A stretch of DNA of 64,000 bases. It comes from Shewanella sp. MBTL60-112-B2. Its GTDB lineage: Bacteria > Pseudomonadota > Gammaproteobacteria > Enterobacterales > Shewanellaceae. The position numbers and the translations under genes were made by a program. The DNA is taken from contig NZ_BPFA01000014.1 of the NCBI RefSeq assembly GCF_019655055.1, positions 1 through 64,000 of the forward strand. Direction: 5' to 3'. The notes under the pieces are model-generated. The model had not been told where the DNA came from and did no database searches. It was given only the letters and a program-made list of their open reading frames with translations. This document shows positions 48,282 through 57,322 of this stretch, piece after piece (position 1 is the first letter of the stretch; each line of letters starts with the position of its first letter).

Positions 48282-48295
48282 TTGATCTGGCTCAA
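48282..48295. promoter_or_regulatory. FNR/EtrA-like site between ynhF-like gene and gloA
   Basis: TTGATCTGGCTCAA matches TTGAT-N4-ATCAA at 9 of 10 positions. It lies about 98 bp upstream of the small-protein start and about 80 bp upstream of gloA. Confidence 0.35.
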
Positions 48296-48373
48296 TTTTT
48301 ACAAACTGTATCTATCATCATTATTTTAGATATACTTCTGCACATCTATTACCCTATCACTTGGATATATATC

Positions 48374-48784
48374 ATGGCACAACTACTACACACCATGCTC
48401 CGTGTTGGCAACCTTGAACGCAGTATCGAGTTTTACACCAAAGTTTTAGGCATGAAATTGCTAAGACAGAGCGAGAACAGCGAATATAAATACACTTTGG
48501 CTTTTGTCGGATATGACGAAGAGTCAACGGGTAGCGCAGTTATAGAACTGACTTATAACTGGGGAACAGAGTCTTATGATCACGGCAATGCTTTTGGTCA
48601 TATCGCAATCGGTGAAGAAGATATTTATGCCCGCTGTGAAGCAATTAAAGCGGCCGGTGGTAAGGTTATCCGCCCTGCTGGACCCGTTGCTGGCGGCACA
48701 ACTGAAATCGCTTTTGTAGAAGATCCTGATGGCTATAAAATTGAATTTATTCAAATGAGTTCTGCTGAAAACGGTTTAGGTTAG
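48374..48784 (+). CDS. gloA: Lactoylglutathione lyase (glyoxalase I)
   Basis: It converts the methylglyoxal-glutathione hemithioacetal to S-lactoylglutathione. Metal ligands are placed as in E. coli GloA: H6 (LLHTML), Glu in VIELTYNWG, His in FGHIAIG and Glu in YKIEFIQ. Length 136 suggests the Ni-type short enzyme. Single-gene unit with a shared terminator. Confidence 0.97.
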   Translation: MAQLLHTMLRVGNLERSIEFYTKVLGMKLLRQSENSEYKYTLAFVGYDEESTGSAVIELTYNWGTESYDHGNAFGHIAIGEEDIYARCEAIKAAGGKVIRPAGPVAGGTTEIAFVEDPDGYKIEFIQMSSAENGLG

Positions 48785-48798
48785 TTTTTAAAGCAATA

Positions 48799-48822
48799 AA
48801 AAAGCGCCCTAGGGCGCTTTTT
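48799..48822. terminator. Bidirectional terminator between gloA and the TonB-dependent receptor
   Basis: Perfect GCGCCCTAGGGCGC hairpin with A run left and T run right, between convergent genes. Confidence 0.92.
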
Positions 48823-48840
48823 CTTTAAGTTCTCAACCGT

Positions 48841-51450
48841 TTAGATTTTGAAACTTGCTTGAAGGTAGAAATAACGTCCAAGTGTGTCATACGTGTACGG
48901 ATCGGTGTTAGCGTCGTTATTACCTGAGTAATATGGCGGTTCTTTATCAAATAGGTTGTTAACACCTAATGACAATTGAAGTCCATTATTGAAGTAATAT
49001 GAGCCAGAAATATCGTGGTAAACAACACTTCCAACTGTTGGAGCTAAACAGCTTGCATCTGCTGCTTGACAGTCATAGCTATCCATACCTGAGATATAAC
49101 GAGCCTGATAGTTAGCAGACCAATCTGCACCTTGTACGCCTAAGTCAAAGTTACTCTTAACCTTGGCAAAGCTACCCATACCCGATGTGATATAGCCAGC
49201 ATAATCGATAGATTGACCAGATATTTCAGACACGTTCTCAAGCAGAATAGTCGTATCTAGACCGGTTCTCCAATCTAAGCCCAACACTTCAAATGTATAG
49301 GCTAGGTTCACGTCAATACCTGAAGTATCTTCTGCACCGATGTTTTGTAGCTGATTATTAAATTTAATTTTGCCGCTTAATGGATCATACGTAATATTAG
49401 CCGATTGACAAAGCGCTGTGTCTTTATTGATTTGTTCACCAGAACTATTCATACACTGCTCTGCGATATAGTTTGAATCAACTAACGCAATAGAGTTAGT
49501 GATTGAAATATCGTAGTAATCAGCTGTTACAGAGAATCCATCTAAATAACTAGGTGAATATACAAAACCTACAGTGAAGGTTTCAGCTTCTTCTGGAGTA
49601 AGGTTTTCGTTACCACCACGAGTCACTTCAGCTTGGTAGCTCTTCTCACCAGTTACAGGGTGAGTGATCTTATCAAATGAAGTCGCGCTTCCTGAATACA
49701 ATTCATCAACTGATGGTGCTCTAAAGGCTGTAGATGCGACACTTCGTAGCATCAAGTCATCAGTCATTTTCCAAGTTAAACCAAGCTTCCATGTACTGTC
49801 ACTACCAAATGTACTGTAATCGAAGTAACGTACTGCCGCACTTAAGTCAACTTGCTGAGCAAGAGGAAGATCTGCTAGCAATGGAATAGCTAATTCTAAG
49901 TAAGCTTCATTTACATCGTACTCACCTTCAGTTGGGTCAACTTTAGGATCGTTTGCTAGACCTTGAGCGGTTAGCGAATCAGGAATGAACCAAGCTTTCT
50001 CTTTACGGTGCTCGATACCCGATGCAAAGCCTAAGTAGCCAGCAGGCAACTCCATCACCTCACCAGAAAGGTTACCCGATAGAATTAGCATTTCACTACC
50101 ACCAGTGTTTTGCTCGGTGTAAGTGTAGCCTTCCATGTTATCGCTTGCCCATGATGTTTGGTCTAATGGATTGAAGGTACCTTCTGTAATATCTTCATTT
50201 AGCGAGCCCATGTTAACCAAGTTAGCAAGACGGTCTACTGAATCATTACGGCCGTAGTTCACAGATGTGTCCCATGTCCAACCGTTATCTAGCATACCTT
50301 CTAGGCCAACAACAACACGCGCTGTATCGACAACTTGGCTGAATTCACGTGGTCCCACTTCAGTCAAACGACGAGCATAACCAAGATCGTCTCCATAATT
50401 GATACCATGCTCTAGTAAGCTATCACCCATAGCTTCAGTATACTTAAACTCTGTATAGATAGGTTGCGGTGCCATTTGCTGTTCTGACCAACGCTTTGAA
50501 TACATAGTTTCAGTAAACAAAGTTGTATCGTCAGTTAAGTCAAAGTTCGCCAGTGCGGTGAAGTTTAAACGCTCCATAGGCGTGTATAAGAAGCTATCCG
50601 CAGAATAGTTATATGCATCTTCTACATGATTATATTCGTCCCAGCTGCCATCAGGGTTGCCTTGGTAGTCTCCATCTGGTCCATAAAGGTGACCATTCTC
50701 TGAGTAAACACTACCCGCACAAACCAACTCGCCGCCACTTTCTGTTAAAGGACATTCGGAAAAACCACGGTCCGCTTGGCTTGCTGAGCCACGCTTCATG
50801 TATTGAATGCCCATGACAACGTTACCGCCATCAAAGTTGCCGCCAGTGGTTAAATCAAAGCTCGTCTCTTCAGCATCACCTTGACCAGAGATACCGCTTT
50901 GAACATTTAGCTCTAAACCTTCAAAATCATCTTTAAGAATAATGTTTACTACACCAGCAACAGCATCTGAACCGTAAACAGATGATGCACCATCTTTTAG
51001 TACTTCAACACGCTTAATCATTGATACTGGGATGGTATTTAAATCTACCGTAGAAGCTGCGCCGGTACCTGAGTTAACCATACGGCGGTTGTTAACTAGA
51101 ACGAGTGTTCTTTGTGAGCCTAAACCACGTAAGTTAATTGACGCTCCACCTTGTGAGCCGTTGTTAACGCCTGGGTTTGTCATGGCACCGCCAGTTGCGG
51201 TCATTTTTTGTAACACTTCATCAATAGAAGTCGCGCCAGAAGCCTTAATTGCGCTAGCATCGATTACAGTCACTGGAGAAGCAGTTTCCATATCGGTACG
51301 CTGAATGCGGGAGCCAGTAACAGCAATGCGTTCTACATCGGCGCCGACTTCTTCTGCGAAAGCTGTATTTGACACGGTAAAGGCTGTCGTAGAAACCGAA
51401 GCGATTAAACCGAACTTGATCGCTGTGGCCAATTTAGATGGTCTGTTCAT
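48841..51450 (-). CDS. TonB-dependent outer-membrane receptor
   Basis: A signal peptide (ending TAFAEE) precedes a TonB-box-like VERIAVTGSRI and a plug domain (about 55-170) with SINLRGLGSQRTLVLVNNRR and SSVYGSDAVAGVVNI in order. The C-terminal beta-barrel ends in an aromatic-rich FYLQASFKI. Length 869. The substrate cannot be told: no siderophore or heme gene is adjacent, and in Shewanella this subfamily often takes up peptides or carbohydrates (inference). A CRP-type palindrome lies about 290 bp upstream. Confidence 0.93.
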   Translation of the reverse strand: MNRPSKLATAIKFGLIASVSTTAFTVSNTAFAEEVGADVERIAVTGSRIQRTDMETASPVTVIDASAIKASGATSIDEVLQKMTATGGAMTNPGVNNGSQGGASINLRGLGSQRTLVLVNNRRMVNSGTGAASTVDLNTIPVSMIKRVEVLKDGASSVYGSDAVAGVVNIILKDDFEGLELNVQSGISGQGDAEETSFDLTTGGNFDGGNVVMGIQYMKRGSASQADRGFSECPLTESGGELVCAGSVYSENGHLYGPDGDYQGNPDGSWDEYNHVEDAYNYSADSFLYTPMERLNFTALANFDLTDDTTLFTETMYSKRWSEQQMAPQPIYTEFKYTEAMGDSLLEHGINYGDDLGYARRLTEVGPREFSQVVDTARVVVGLEGMLDNGWTWDTSVNYGRNDSVDRLANLVNMGSLNEDITEGTFNPLDQTSWASDNMEGYTYTEQNTGGSEMLILSGNLSGEVMELPAGYLGFASGIEHRKEKAWFIPDSLTAQGLANDPKVDPTEGEYDVNEAYLELAIPLLADLPLAQQVDLSAAVRYFDYSTFGSDSTWKLGLTWKMTDDLMLRSVASTAFRAPSVDELYSGSATSFDKITHPVTGEKSYQAEVTRGGNENLTPEEAETFTVGFVYSPSYLDGFSVTADYYDISITNSIALVDSNYIAEQCMNSSGEQINKDTALCQSANITYDPLSGKIKFNNQLQNIGAEDTSGIDVNLAYTFEVLGLDWRTGLDTTILLENVSEISGQSIDYAGYITSGMGSFAKVKSNFDLGVQGADWSANYQARYISGMDSYDCQAADASCLAPTVGSVVYHDISGSYYFNNGLQLSLGVNNLFDKEPPYYSGNNDANTDPYTYDTLGRYFYLQASFKI

Positions 51451-52290
51451 TATGTAGTACTCCCTAACCTTTTATTTTTATATACACGCCATTTGTTATT
51501 TTTGGCGTTGGTATGGATACTGCAATTTCACGTTTATGCCGTCAATCGAGCAATTCATTAACTATTCACACTATTTTGTTAAATAAAATCGAACTAAAAG
51601 TAACGACAGTTAAATCGAAAACAGAATCATAATGCGCCCAACCGAACCAAGAAGTTAAATGCTCTGTAAAAACCTCCAAGCAAAGATAAAACAACCAAAA
51701 AGACTGCAACCTTTCATTAACCAGACCAAAGCGACAAAGTGTGACACGCATCACACTTTCTCACTATGGACTTTAGTAAGTCACAGTGTTTTAGAGCGTT
51801 TTTTTAGATATTGCTCATACTTTTTCGCATATAATCGAGCTAGTACTCAGTTGCTGTTCAGGAAGGCTTCGCTCTAGATTGACCAGATGTGAGCAAATGT
51901 AACAACTCGACAGAGTAACAATTCACAACTACGTACAAAGACATCACAACCTATATCTCAGTCTTGTGTTTCACTCCCGCAAGTCGATCTAGTCATTTAA
52001 TCGAGCCTATAACTTGTAATGGCAATGGCACTAAGGACATCTTAATTAACAATGAGTTATTAACGATTGCACCTTATCAGTTAAGGCCATACTAATGTTC
52101 ACAATTGAAGCTTTTAGACACAGGCAACCCATATTGCTGCACAATATTGAAGGCTAGAGAAAACGGCTGAGTAGGTATTGAGGAGCATTGCTGCCTTGCT
52201 CCTCTAATATTTGATGAATTTACTGAATTGGATAAGTAGAAGGTTTGGAACTGAATTTAGCGCTGCAGGACAGTGAAGTCCCTAACAAGG
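51451..52290. other. Long non-coding region between the TonB receptor and ruvB
   Basis: 840 bp with no plausible gene on either strand; the open frames present lack ribosome sites and family-like sequence. It holds the receptor's promoter region and a CRP-type site. No terminator for ruvB was recognised. Confidence 0.5.
51740..51755. promoter_or_regulatory. CRP-type site TGTGA-N6-TCACA
   Basis: TGTGACACGCATCACA matches the CRP core perfectly. Symmetry extends to 9-bp arms (51736-51759: AAAGTGTGA and TCACACTTT). It is about 290 bp upstream of the TonB-receptor start, on the side of its promoter. Confidence 0.7.
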
Positions 52291-53304
52291 TTAAGACTCA
52301 GGCTGAATAATATTAAAGTGGTTATAGGCTCTTGGTGTGGCAATACGCCCTCTAGGAGTTCGCTGTATAAAGCCTTGCTGGATTAAAAACGGCTCTAATA
52401 CATCTTCAATTGTTTCTCGTTCTTCACCAATTGCTGCTGCTAAGTTATCTAAACCAACCGGGCCACCCATAAACTTATCAATAATCGCAAGCAACAGCTT
52501 TCTATCCATATAGTCGAAGCCTTCAGCGTCAACATCTAACATATCTAATGCTTGTTCAGCGACAACTTTAGTAACATCTCCGCTATGTTTTACTTCGGCA
52601 AAGTCACGCACACGTCTGAGTAATCGGTTCGCTATACGAGGTGTACCACGAGAGCGACGAGCAATTTCAACTGCGCCTTCGTCATCAATTTCAAGATCCA
52701 TTACTTTAGCTGAGCGAGTCACAATGCTTGATAAGTCTTTAACATTATAGAACTCGAGTCTAAGTGGGATACCGAAACGGGCTCTTAGAGGCGAAGTTAA
52801 TGCTCCAGCACGGGTTGTTGCACCGACAAGCGTGAATGGTGGTAGATCTAGCTTAATTGAACGAGCCGCTGGCCCCTCTCCAATCATAATATCTAACTGA
52901 TAATCTTCCATTGCTGGATATAAGATCTCTTCAACCACGGGGCTTAAACGATGGATTTCATCGATAAATAACACATCGTTTGGCTCTAGATTCGTCAGCA
53001 GCGCGGCCAAGTCACCCGCTTTTTCCAACACGGGTCCCGATGTTGACTTAATATTCACGCCCATCTCATTAGCTACAATCATTGCTAATGTGGTCTTACC
53101 TAGGCCGGGAGGACCATAAATCAGCATATGGTCTAGTGCTTCACCGCGGTTTTGAGCAGCTTGAATAAAGATCTTAAGCTGTGCGCGAGTATCATCCTGA
53201 CCAGTATATTCATCCAGCAGTTTAGGTCGCATGGCGCGATCAACGGCTTCGATTTCATCACGCTCAATTATATTAGGGTGTATGAGTCGATCTGCTTCAA
53301 TCAT
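52291..53304 (-). CDS. ruvB: Holliday junction branch-migration ATPase RuvB
   Basis: AAA+ motor of the RuvABC resolvasome. [12 protein letters not shown] is Walker A and FIDEIHRL Walker B; the C-terminal winged helix ends [16 protein letters not shown]. Length 337. 9 bp after ruvA. Confidence 0.98.
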   Translation of the reverse strand: MIEADRLIHPNIIERDEIEAVDRAMRPKLLDEYTGQDDTRAQLKIFIQAAQNRGEALDHMLIYGPPGLGKTTLAMIVANEMGVNIKSTSGPVLEKAGDLAALLTNLEPNDVLFIDEIHRLSPVVEEILYPAMEDYQLDIMIGEGPAARSIKLDLPPFTLVGATTRAGALTSPLRARFGIPLRLEFYNVKDLSSIVTRSAKVMDLEIDDEGAVEIARRSRGTPRIANRLLRRVRDFAEVKHSGDVTKVVAEQALDMLDVDAEGFDYMDRKLLLAIIDKFMGGPVGLDNLAAAIGEERETIEDVLEPFLIQQGFIQRTPRGRIATPRAYNHFNIIQPES

Positions 53305-53313
53305 TTAATTTCC

Positions 53314-53931
53314 TTAAAGCATCGATTTGAGTGCTGATTTAATCAGGGTTTCAGATGTCATGCCATCTGTATATACCGCCGAAACGGCTTTGCTAGCCTG
53401 CGCTGGCTTGTAACCTAGAGAAAGCAATGCGGCAATTGCATCTTCTTCAGCAGTATTCACCGCCTCAGGAACTTTATAATTAGACTGCAGCATAAACTCG
53501 CGTTCAGAGCCGACAGAAGCTTCCATCAAACTCTTGAGCTTGTCGCGCATTTCAACTAATAAACGTTCAGCAGTTTTCTTACCCACACCTGGCAATTTCA
53601 CCAATGTAGCGATATCGTCACGCTCAACACAAGCCACAAATTCACCCGCGGTCATGCCTGATAAAATCGTTAACCCCAGCTTAGGCCCAACACCATTAGC
53701 CTTGATTAGTAGCCTAAATAAGCTTCTTTCTTGCTTTGAAACAAAGCCATATAGCAGCTGTGCATCTTCTCTGACAACAAAATGCGTATAGATCACCGCT
53801 TCTTGGCCAAGTTCTGGTAACTCGTAAAAGCTGGTAAGTGGCATTTGGATCTCATAACCAACGCCAGCAACGTCGACCAGTACTTCTGGTGCCTGTTTTT
53901 CAATAAGTATTCCGCGAATACGACCTATCAT
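53314..53931 (-). CDS. ruvA: Holliday junction-binding protein RuvA
   Basis: An OB-fold N-terminus (MIGRIRGIL) precedes paired helix-hairpin-helix motifs ([14 protein letters not shown] and [14 protein letters not shown]) and a C-terminal RuvB-contacting domain. Overlaps ruvC by 4 bp. Confidence 0.98.
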   Translation of the reverse strand: MIGRIRGILIEKQAPEVLVDVAGVGYEIQMPLTSFYELPELGQEAVIYTHFVVREDAQLLYGFVSKQERSLFRLLIKANGVGPKLGLTILSGMTAGEFVACVERDDIATLVKLPGVGKKTAERLLVEMRDKLKSLMEASVGSEREFMLQSNYKVPEAVNTAEEDAIAALLSLGYKPAQASKAVSAVYTDGMTSETLIKSALKSML

Positions 53932-54449
53932 TTATATCGTCCATATGTTCTTACATTTGCTCTGCCGCCCAAGGCAACTAAGCTCTGGCTAGTGTGATAA
54001 TGACACACCGCCACACCAAGCGCATCAGCTGCGTCGGCTTGCGGCGCGCTTGGGAGTTTAAGTAGTTGTTGGATCATGTGCTGAACTTGTGATTTCTGCG
54101 CTCGGCCAGTTCCGACCACAGCACTTTTAATCTGAGTTGCACTATATTCGGCTACAGGCAAATTCGCCGCTGTGGCTGCAACGATAGCTGCGCCTCTTGC
54201 TTGACCAAGTTTCAATGCGGAATCCGCATTCTTAGCCATAAACACACGCTCAATGGCAAACTCATCCGGTTGATACTGTCTTATGATTTCGGACAAACCA
54301 TCGAAAATTTGCTTTAAGCGTAGAGGTAACTCATCAGAGCTAGTACGAATACAGCCACTGCCTACATAAACTTGCTGCCGGCCGACACATTTAATCACAC
54401 CGTACCCAGTGATCCTAGATCCAGGATCGACCCCCAAAATAATGGCCAT
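53928..54449 (-). CDS. ruvC: Holliday junction resolvase RuvC
   Basis: RNase H-fold endonuclease. Catalytic acidic residues sit in [20 protein letters not shown] and [12 protein letters not shown]. It is 7 bp after yebC and starts ruvCAB. Confidence 0.98.
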   Translation of the reverse strand: MAIILGVDPGSRITGYGVIKCVGRQQVYVGSGCIRTSSDELPLRLKQIFDGLSEIIRQYQPDEFAIERVFMAKNADSALKLGQARGAAIVAATAANLPVAEYSATQIKSAVVGTGRAQKSQVQHMIQQLLKLPSAPQADAADALGVAVCHYHTSQSLVALGGRANVRTYGRYK

Positions 54450-54456
54450 ATTTTAC

Positions 54457-55200
54457 TTATTCCAGACCTTCCATCACTTCGTCAGAAATTTCTGCATTGT
54501 GATACACCTCTTGAACATCGTCATGATCTTCAAGATTATCAATTAAGCGCAAAAACTTAGGTGCTGTATTAGCATCCAAGTCAGCTTTGGTTGAAGGGAT
54601 CATGGTTACTTCAGCATTGACCGATTCAAGCCCTGCATGATCCAATGCATCTTTAACGCTACCGAAATCTTCAGGCGATGTCAGCACGTCGATAGAACCA
54701 TCTTCGTTAGTCACCACATCTTCAGCGCCCGCTTCTAACGCCGCATCCATAACCGTATCTTCATCGACACCTTCATATGAAATGATGCCTTTCTTTTCGA
54801 ACAGATAGGCAACTGAACCATCTGTACCTAAGTTACCACCAGATTTGCTAAATGCATTACGCACACCCGATACGGTACGATTTTTATTATCAGTCATGGT
54901 TTCAACCAGCACTGCTGTGCCGCCGGGGCCATAGCCTTCATAGATAATGGTTTCTAATACTTGGCCATCGAGCTCACCTGCGCCACGCTTAATCGCACGT
55001 TCGACCGTATCTCGGGTCATATTGTTTGATAGAGACTTATCAATTGCTGCACGTAACCGTGGATTCGAATCTGGATCTGAGCCGCCTTCTCTGGCAGCAA
55101 CGGTTAATTCACGAATAAACTTGGTAAACAACTTACCACGCTTTGCATCTTGCGCAGCCTTGCGGTGTTTTATGTTGGCCCATTTACTATGTCCTGCCAT
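54457..55200 (-). CDS. yebC: YebC/TACO1-family translation or transcription factor
   Basis: [14 protein letters not shown] start and DNKNRT / GAEDV segments are diagnostic. Family members act as regulators, and recent work on the family points to relief of ribosome stalling. The ATG at 55200 is chosen over 55206, since the GGGG ribosome site directly abuts the earlier ATG but is spaced 6 bases from this one. First gene of yebC-ruvCAB. Confidence 0.96.
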   Translation of the reverse strand: MAGHSKWANIKHRKAAQDAKRGKLFTKFIRELTVAAREGGSDPDSNPRLRAAIDKSLSNNMTRDTVERAIKRGAGELDGQVLETIIYEGYGPGGTAVLVETMTDNKNRTVSGVRNAFSKSGGNLGTDGSVAYLFEKKGIISYEGVDEDTVMDAALEAGAEDVVTNEDGSIDVLTSPEDFGSVKDALDHAGLESVNAEVTMIPSTKADLDANTAPKFLRLIDNLEDHDDVQEVYHNAEISDEVMEGLE

Positions 55201-55316
55201 ATCCATCCCCTTTGCTTATACCCAAAAGACCTACAATGACTAAACTGCAATTAACTACAGCAAGTTAGACCTGTACCTTGTGGCTTTTATTGAAAGTCGC
55301 TTGGGTATATTTTATC

Positions 55317-55344
55317 GAAAAAAAAGCCGAGTCTTAACTCGGCT
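55317..55344 (-). terminator. Intrinsic terminator of aspS
   Basis: AGCCGAGT / ACTCGGCT stem, T run on the minus strand, 15 bp past the aspS stop. Confidence 0.88.
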
Positions 55345-55358
55345 CTTATAACGCTTTA

Positions 55359-57152
55359 TTATTCAGCGTCTTTAGTTTCTTCTTTGGACTCAGTCTCTAA
55401 AACACCAATACCAAGTTCAGTTAATTGAGCAGGATTAGCAAATCCTGGCGCGTTGGTTAACGGGCAAGCTGCGGTGGTTGTTTTAGGGAACGCCATCACG
55501 TCACGAATTGAGCTAGCACCTGTCATCAACATAATGATACGGTCAAGACCGAACGCTAGACCTGCATGTGGTGGTGTGCCATAACGCAATGCTTCAAGTA
55601 AGAAGCCAAACTTCTCACTCGCTTCTTCGTCGTTAATACCTAGAATTCTAAATACTGCAGACTGCATCTTGCTGTCATGAATACGTACAGAACCACCGCC
55701 TAATTCACAGCCGTTTAGTACCATGTCATACGCATCAGAAATAGCCGCAATAGGGTTTGCTTCAAGCTCTTCTGGCGTCATGTTACTTGGCGCAGTGAAT
55801 GGGTGGTGCATTGCATGCAAGCCGCCATCAGAAGTGCGTTCAAACATTGGGAAGTCAACAACCCAAAGTGGCTTCCACTCGCCTTGTAGCAAGTCAAAAT
55901 CTTCACCCGCTTTAAGACGTAGCGCGCCCATTGCTTCAGCAACGATGTTAGCTTTATCAGCACCAAATAGGATTAGATCGCCAGTTTGCGCGCCAGTGCG
56001 CTCAAGTAGAGCCTTAACCACATCTTCGCTTAGGAACTTAAGTACTGGAGACTGAATGCCTTCCATACCTTGGCTAAGGTCATTCACCTTCATCCAAGCT
56101 AGGCCTTTCGCACCGTAAATAGTCACGTACTTAGCGTATTCGTCTAACTGTTTACGTGAAAGCTTAGCGCCACCAGGAATGCTTAATACCGCAACGCGAC
56201 CTTCAGGATCGTTTGCAGGGCCGTTAAATACTGCGAACTCAACTTCTTTAACGATGTCTGCAACATCAATCAACTCTAGAGGGTTACGTAAATCTGGCTT
56301 ATCAGAACCGAAACGACGCATCGCTTCTTCAAATGTCATTTTAGGGAACTCACCTAAATCAACATTTAACAGCTCTTTAAATAGTCCACGTACCATCTCT
56401 TCAGTCTTATCCATCACCTGCGTAGAGGTCATGAATGACGTTTCGATATCGATTTGAGTAAATTCAGGCTGACGGTCAGCACGTAAGTCTTCATCACGGA
56501 AGCACTTAACGATTTGGTAGTAACGGTCAAAACCAGACATCATCAACAACTGCTTAAACAATTGTGGAGATTGTGGCAATGCGAAGAACTGGCCTTTATA
56601 AGTACGGCTTGGTACTAAATAATCACGCGCACCTTCTGGTGTCGCTTTAGTGAGAATTGGCGTTTCAATATCTAAGAAACCGTTACCATCTAAGAAACGT
56701 CTTACTGCACTGGTCACTTTTGAGCGAAATACAATGCGGTCAGCCATTTCTGGACGACGTAGGTCTAAATAACGGTACTTTAAACGCTGCTCTTCAGTGT
56801 TGTGCTGATTTTTGTCCATATTGATTGGTAGTGGTGCTGAGCTATTCAAAATAGTTAGCTCTAGACCCAAAATCTCAATCTCACCAGTACGCATATCGGC
56901 GTTAATCTGGCTATCTGGTCTTGCTCTTACAAGGCCTTTAATCTGAACACAAAATTCGCTGCGTAGTGTGCTTGCAACATCAAAAACTTCAGGAAGGTCT
57001 GGATCATAAACAACCTGAACGATACCTTCTCTATCACGAAGATCGAGAAAAACTACGCCGCCCAAATCTCGGCTGCGATTAACCCAACCCACTAGGGTCA
57101 CTTCTTGACCTACGTGAGACTTATTGACGTCTCCACAATAATGACTGCGCAT
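55359..57152 (-). CDS. aspS: Aspartyl-tRNA synthetase
   Basis: Class II synthetase of the bacterial type (597 residues). It has an N-terminal OB anticodon-binding domain ([20 protein letters not shown], joined in order), a catalytic core with motif 2 ([18 protein letters not shown]) and motif 3 ([13 protein letters not shown]), and an inserted GAD domain (about 290-420). It ends in an acidic tail, and a terminator separates it from yebC. Confidence 0.98.
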   Translation of the reverse strand: MRSHYCGDVNKSHVGQEVTLVGWVNRSRDLGGVVFLDLRDREGIVQVVYDPDLPEVFDVASTLRSEFCVQIKGLVRARPDSQINADMRTGEIEILGLELTILNSSAPLPINMDKNQHNTEEQRLKYRYLDLRRPEMADRIVFRSKVTSAVRRFLDGNGFLDIETPILTKATPEGARDYLVPSRTYKGQFFALPQSPQLFKQLLMMSGFDRYYQIVKCFRDEDLRADRQPEFTQIDIETSFMTSTQVMDKTEEMVRGLFKELLNVDLGEFPKMTFEEAMRRFGSDKPDLRNPLELIDVADIVKEVEFAVFNGPANDPEGRVAVLSIPGGAKLSRKQLDEYAKYVTIYGAKGLAWMKVNDLSQGMEGIQSPVLKFLSEDVVKALLERTGAQTGDLILFGADKANIVAEAMGALRLKAGEDFDLLQGEWKPLWVVDFPMFERTSDGGLHAMHHPFTAPSNMTPEELEANPIAAISDAYDMVLNGCELGGGSVRIHDSKMQSAVFRILGINDEEASEKFGFLLEALRYGTPPHAGLAFGLDRIIMLMTGASSIRDVMAFPKTTTAACPLTNAPGFANPAQLTELGIGVLETESKEETKDAE

Positions 57153-57322
57153 TTAACTCTTTCCTTTATTCCGCAAAGCGATGCTTGAGGATCTGGTTCA
57201 AAACAAGACAAAAGCGGCATTATAGAGAAATATTGCCGTTTTCCAAATAACTTCTCGACTAGTCGGCTAACTATCAATCAATTTGGATTAATAATTGAAT
57301 AGTTTTGCTTATTTTAGCAAAT

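Noticed and set aside
51659..51877. 72-codon open frame in the gap before the TonB receptor
   Set aside because: No ribosome site, overlaps the CRP palindrome, and the product resembles no family.
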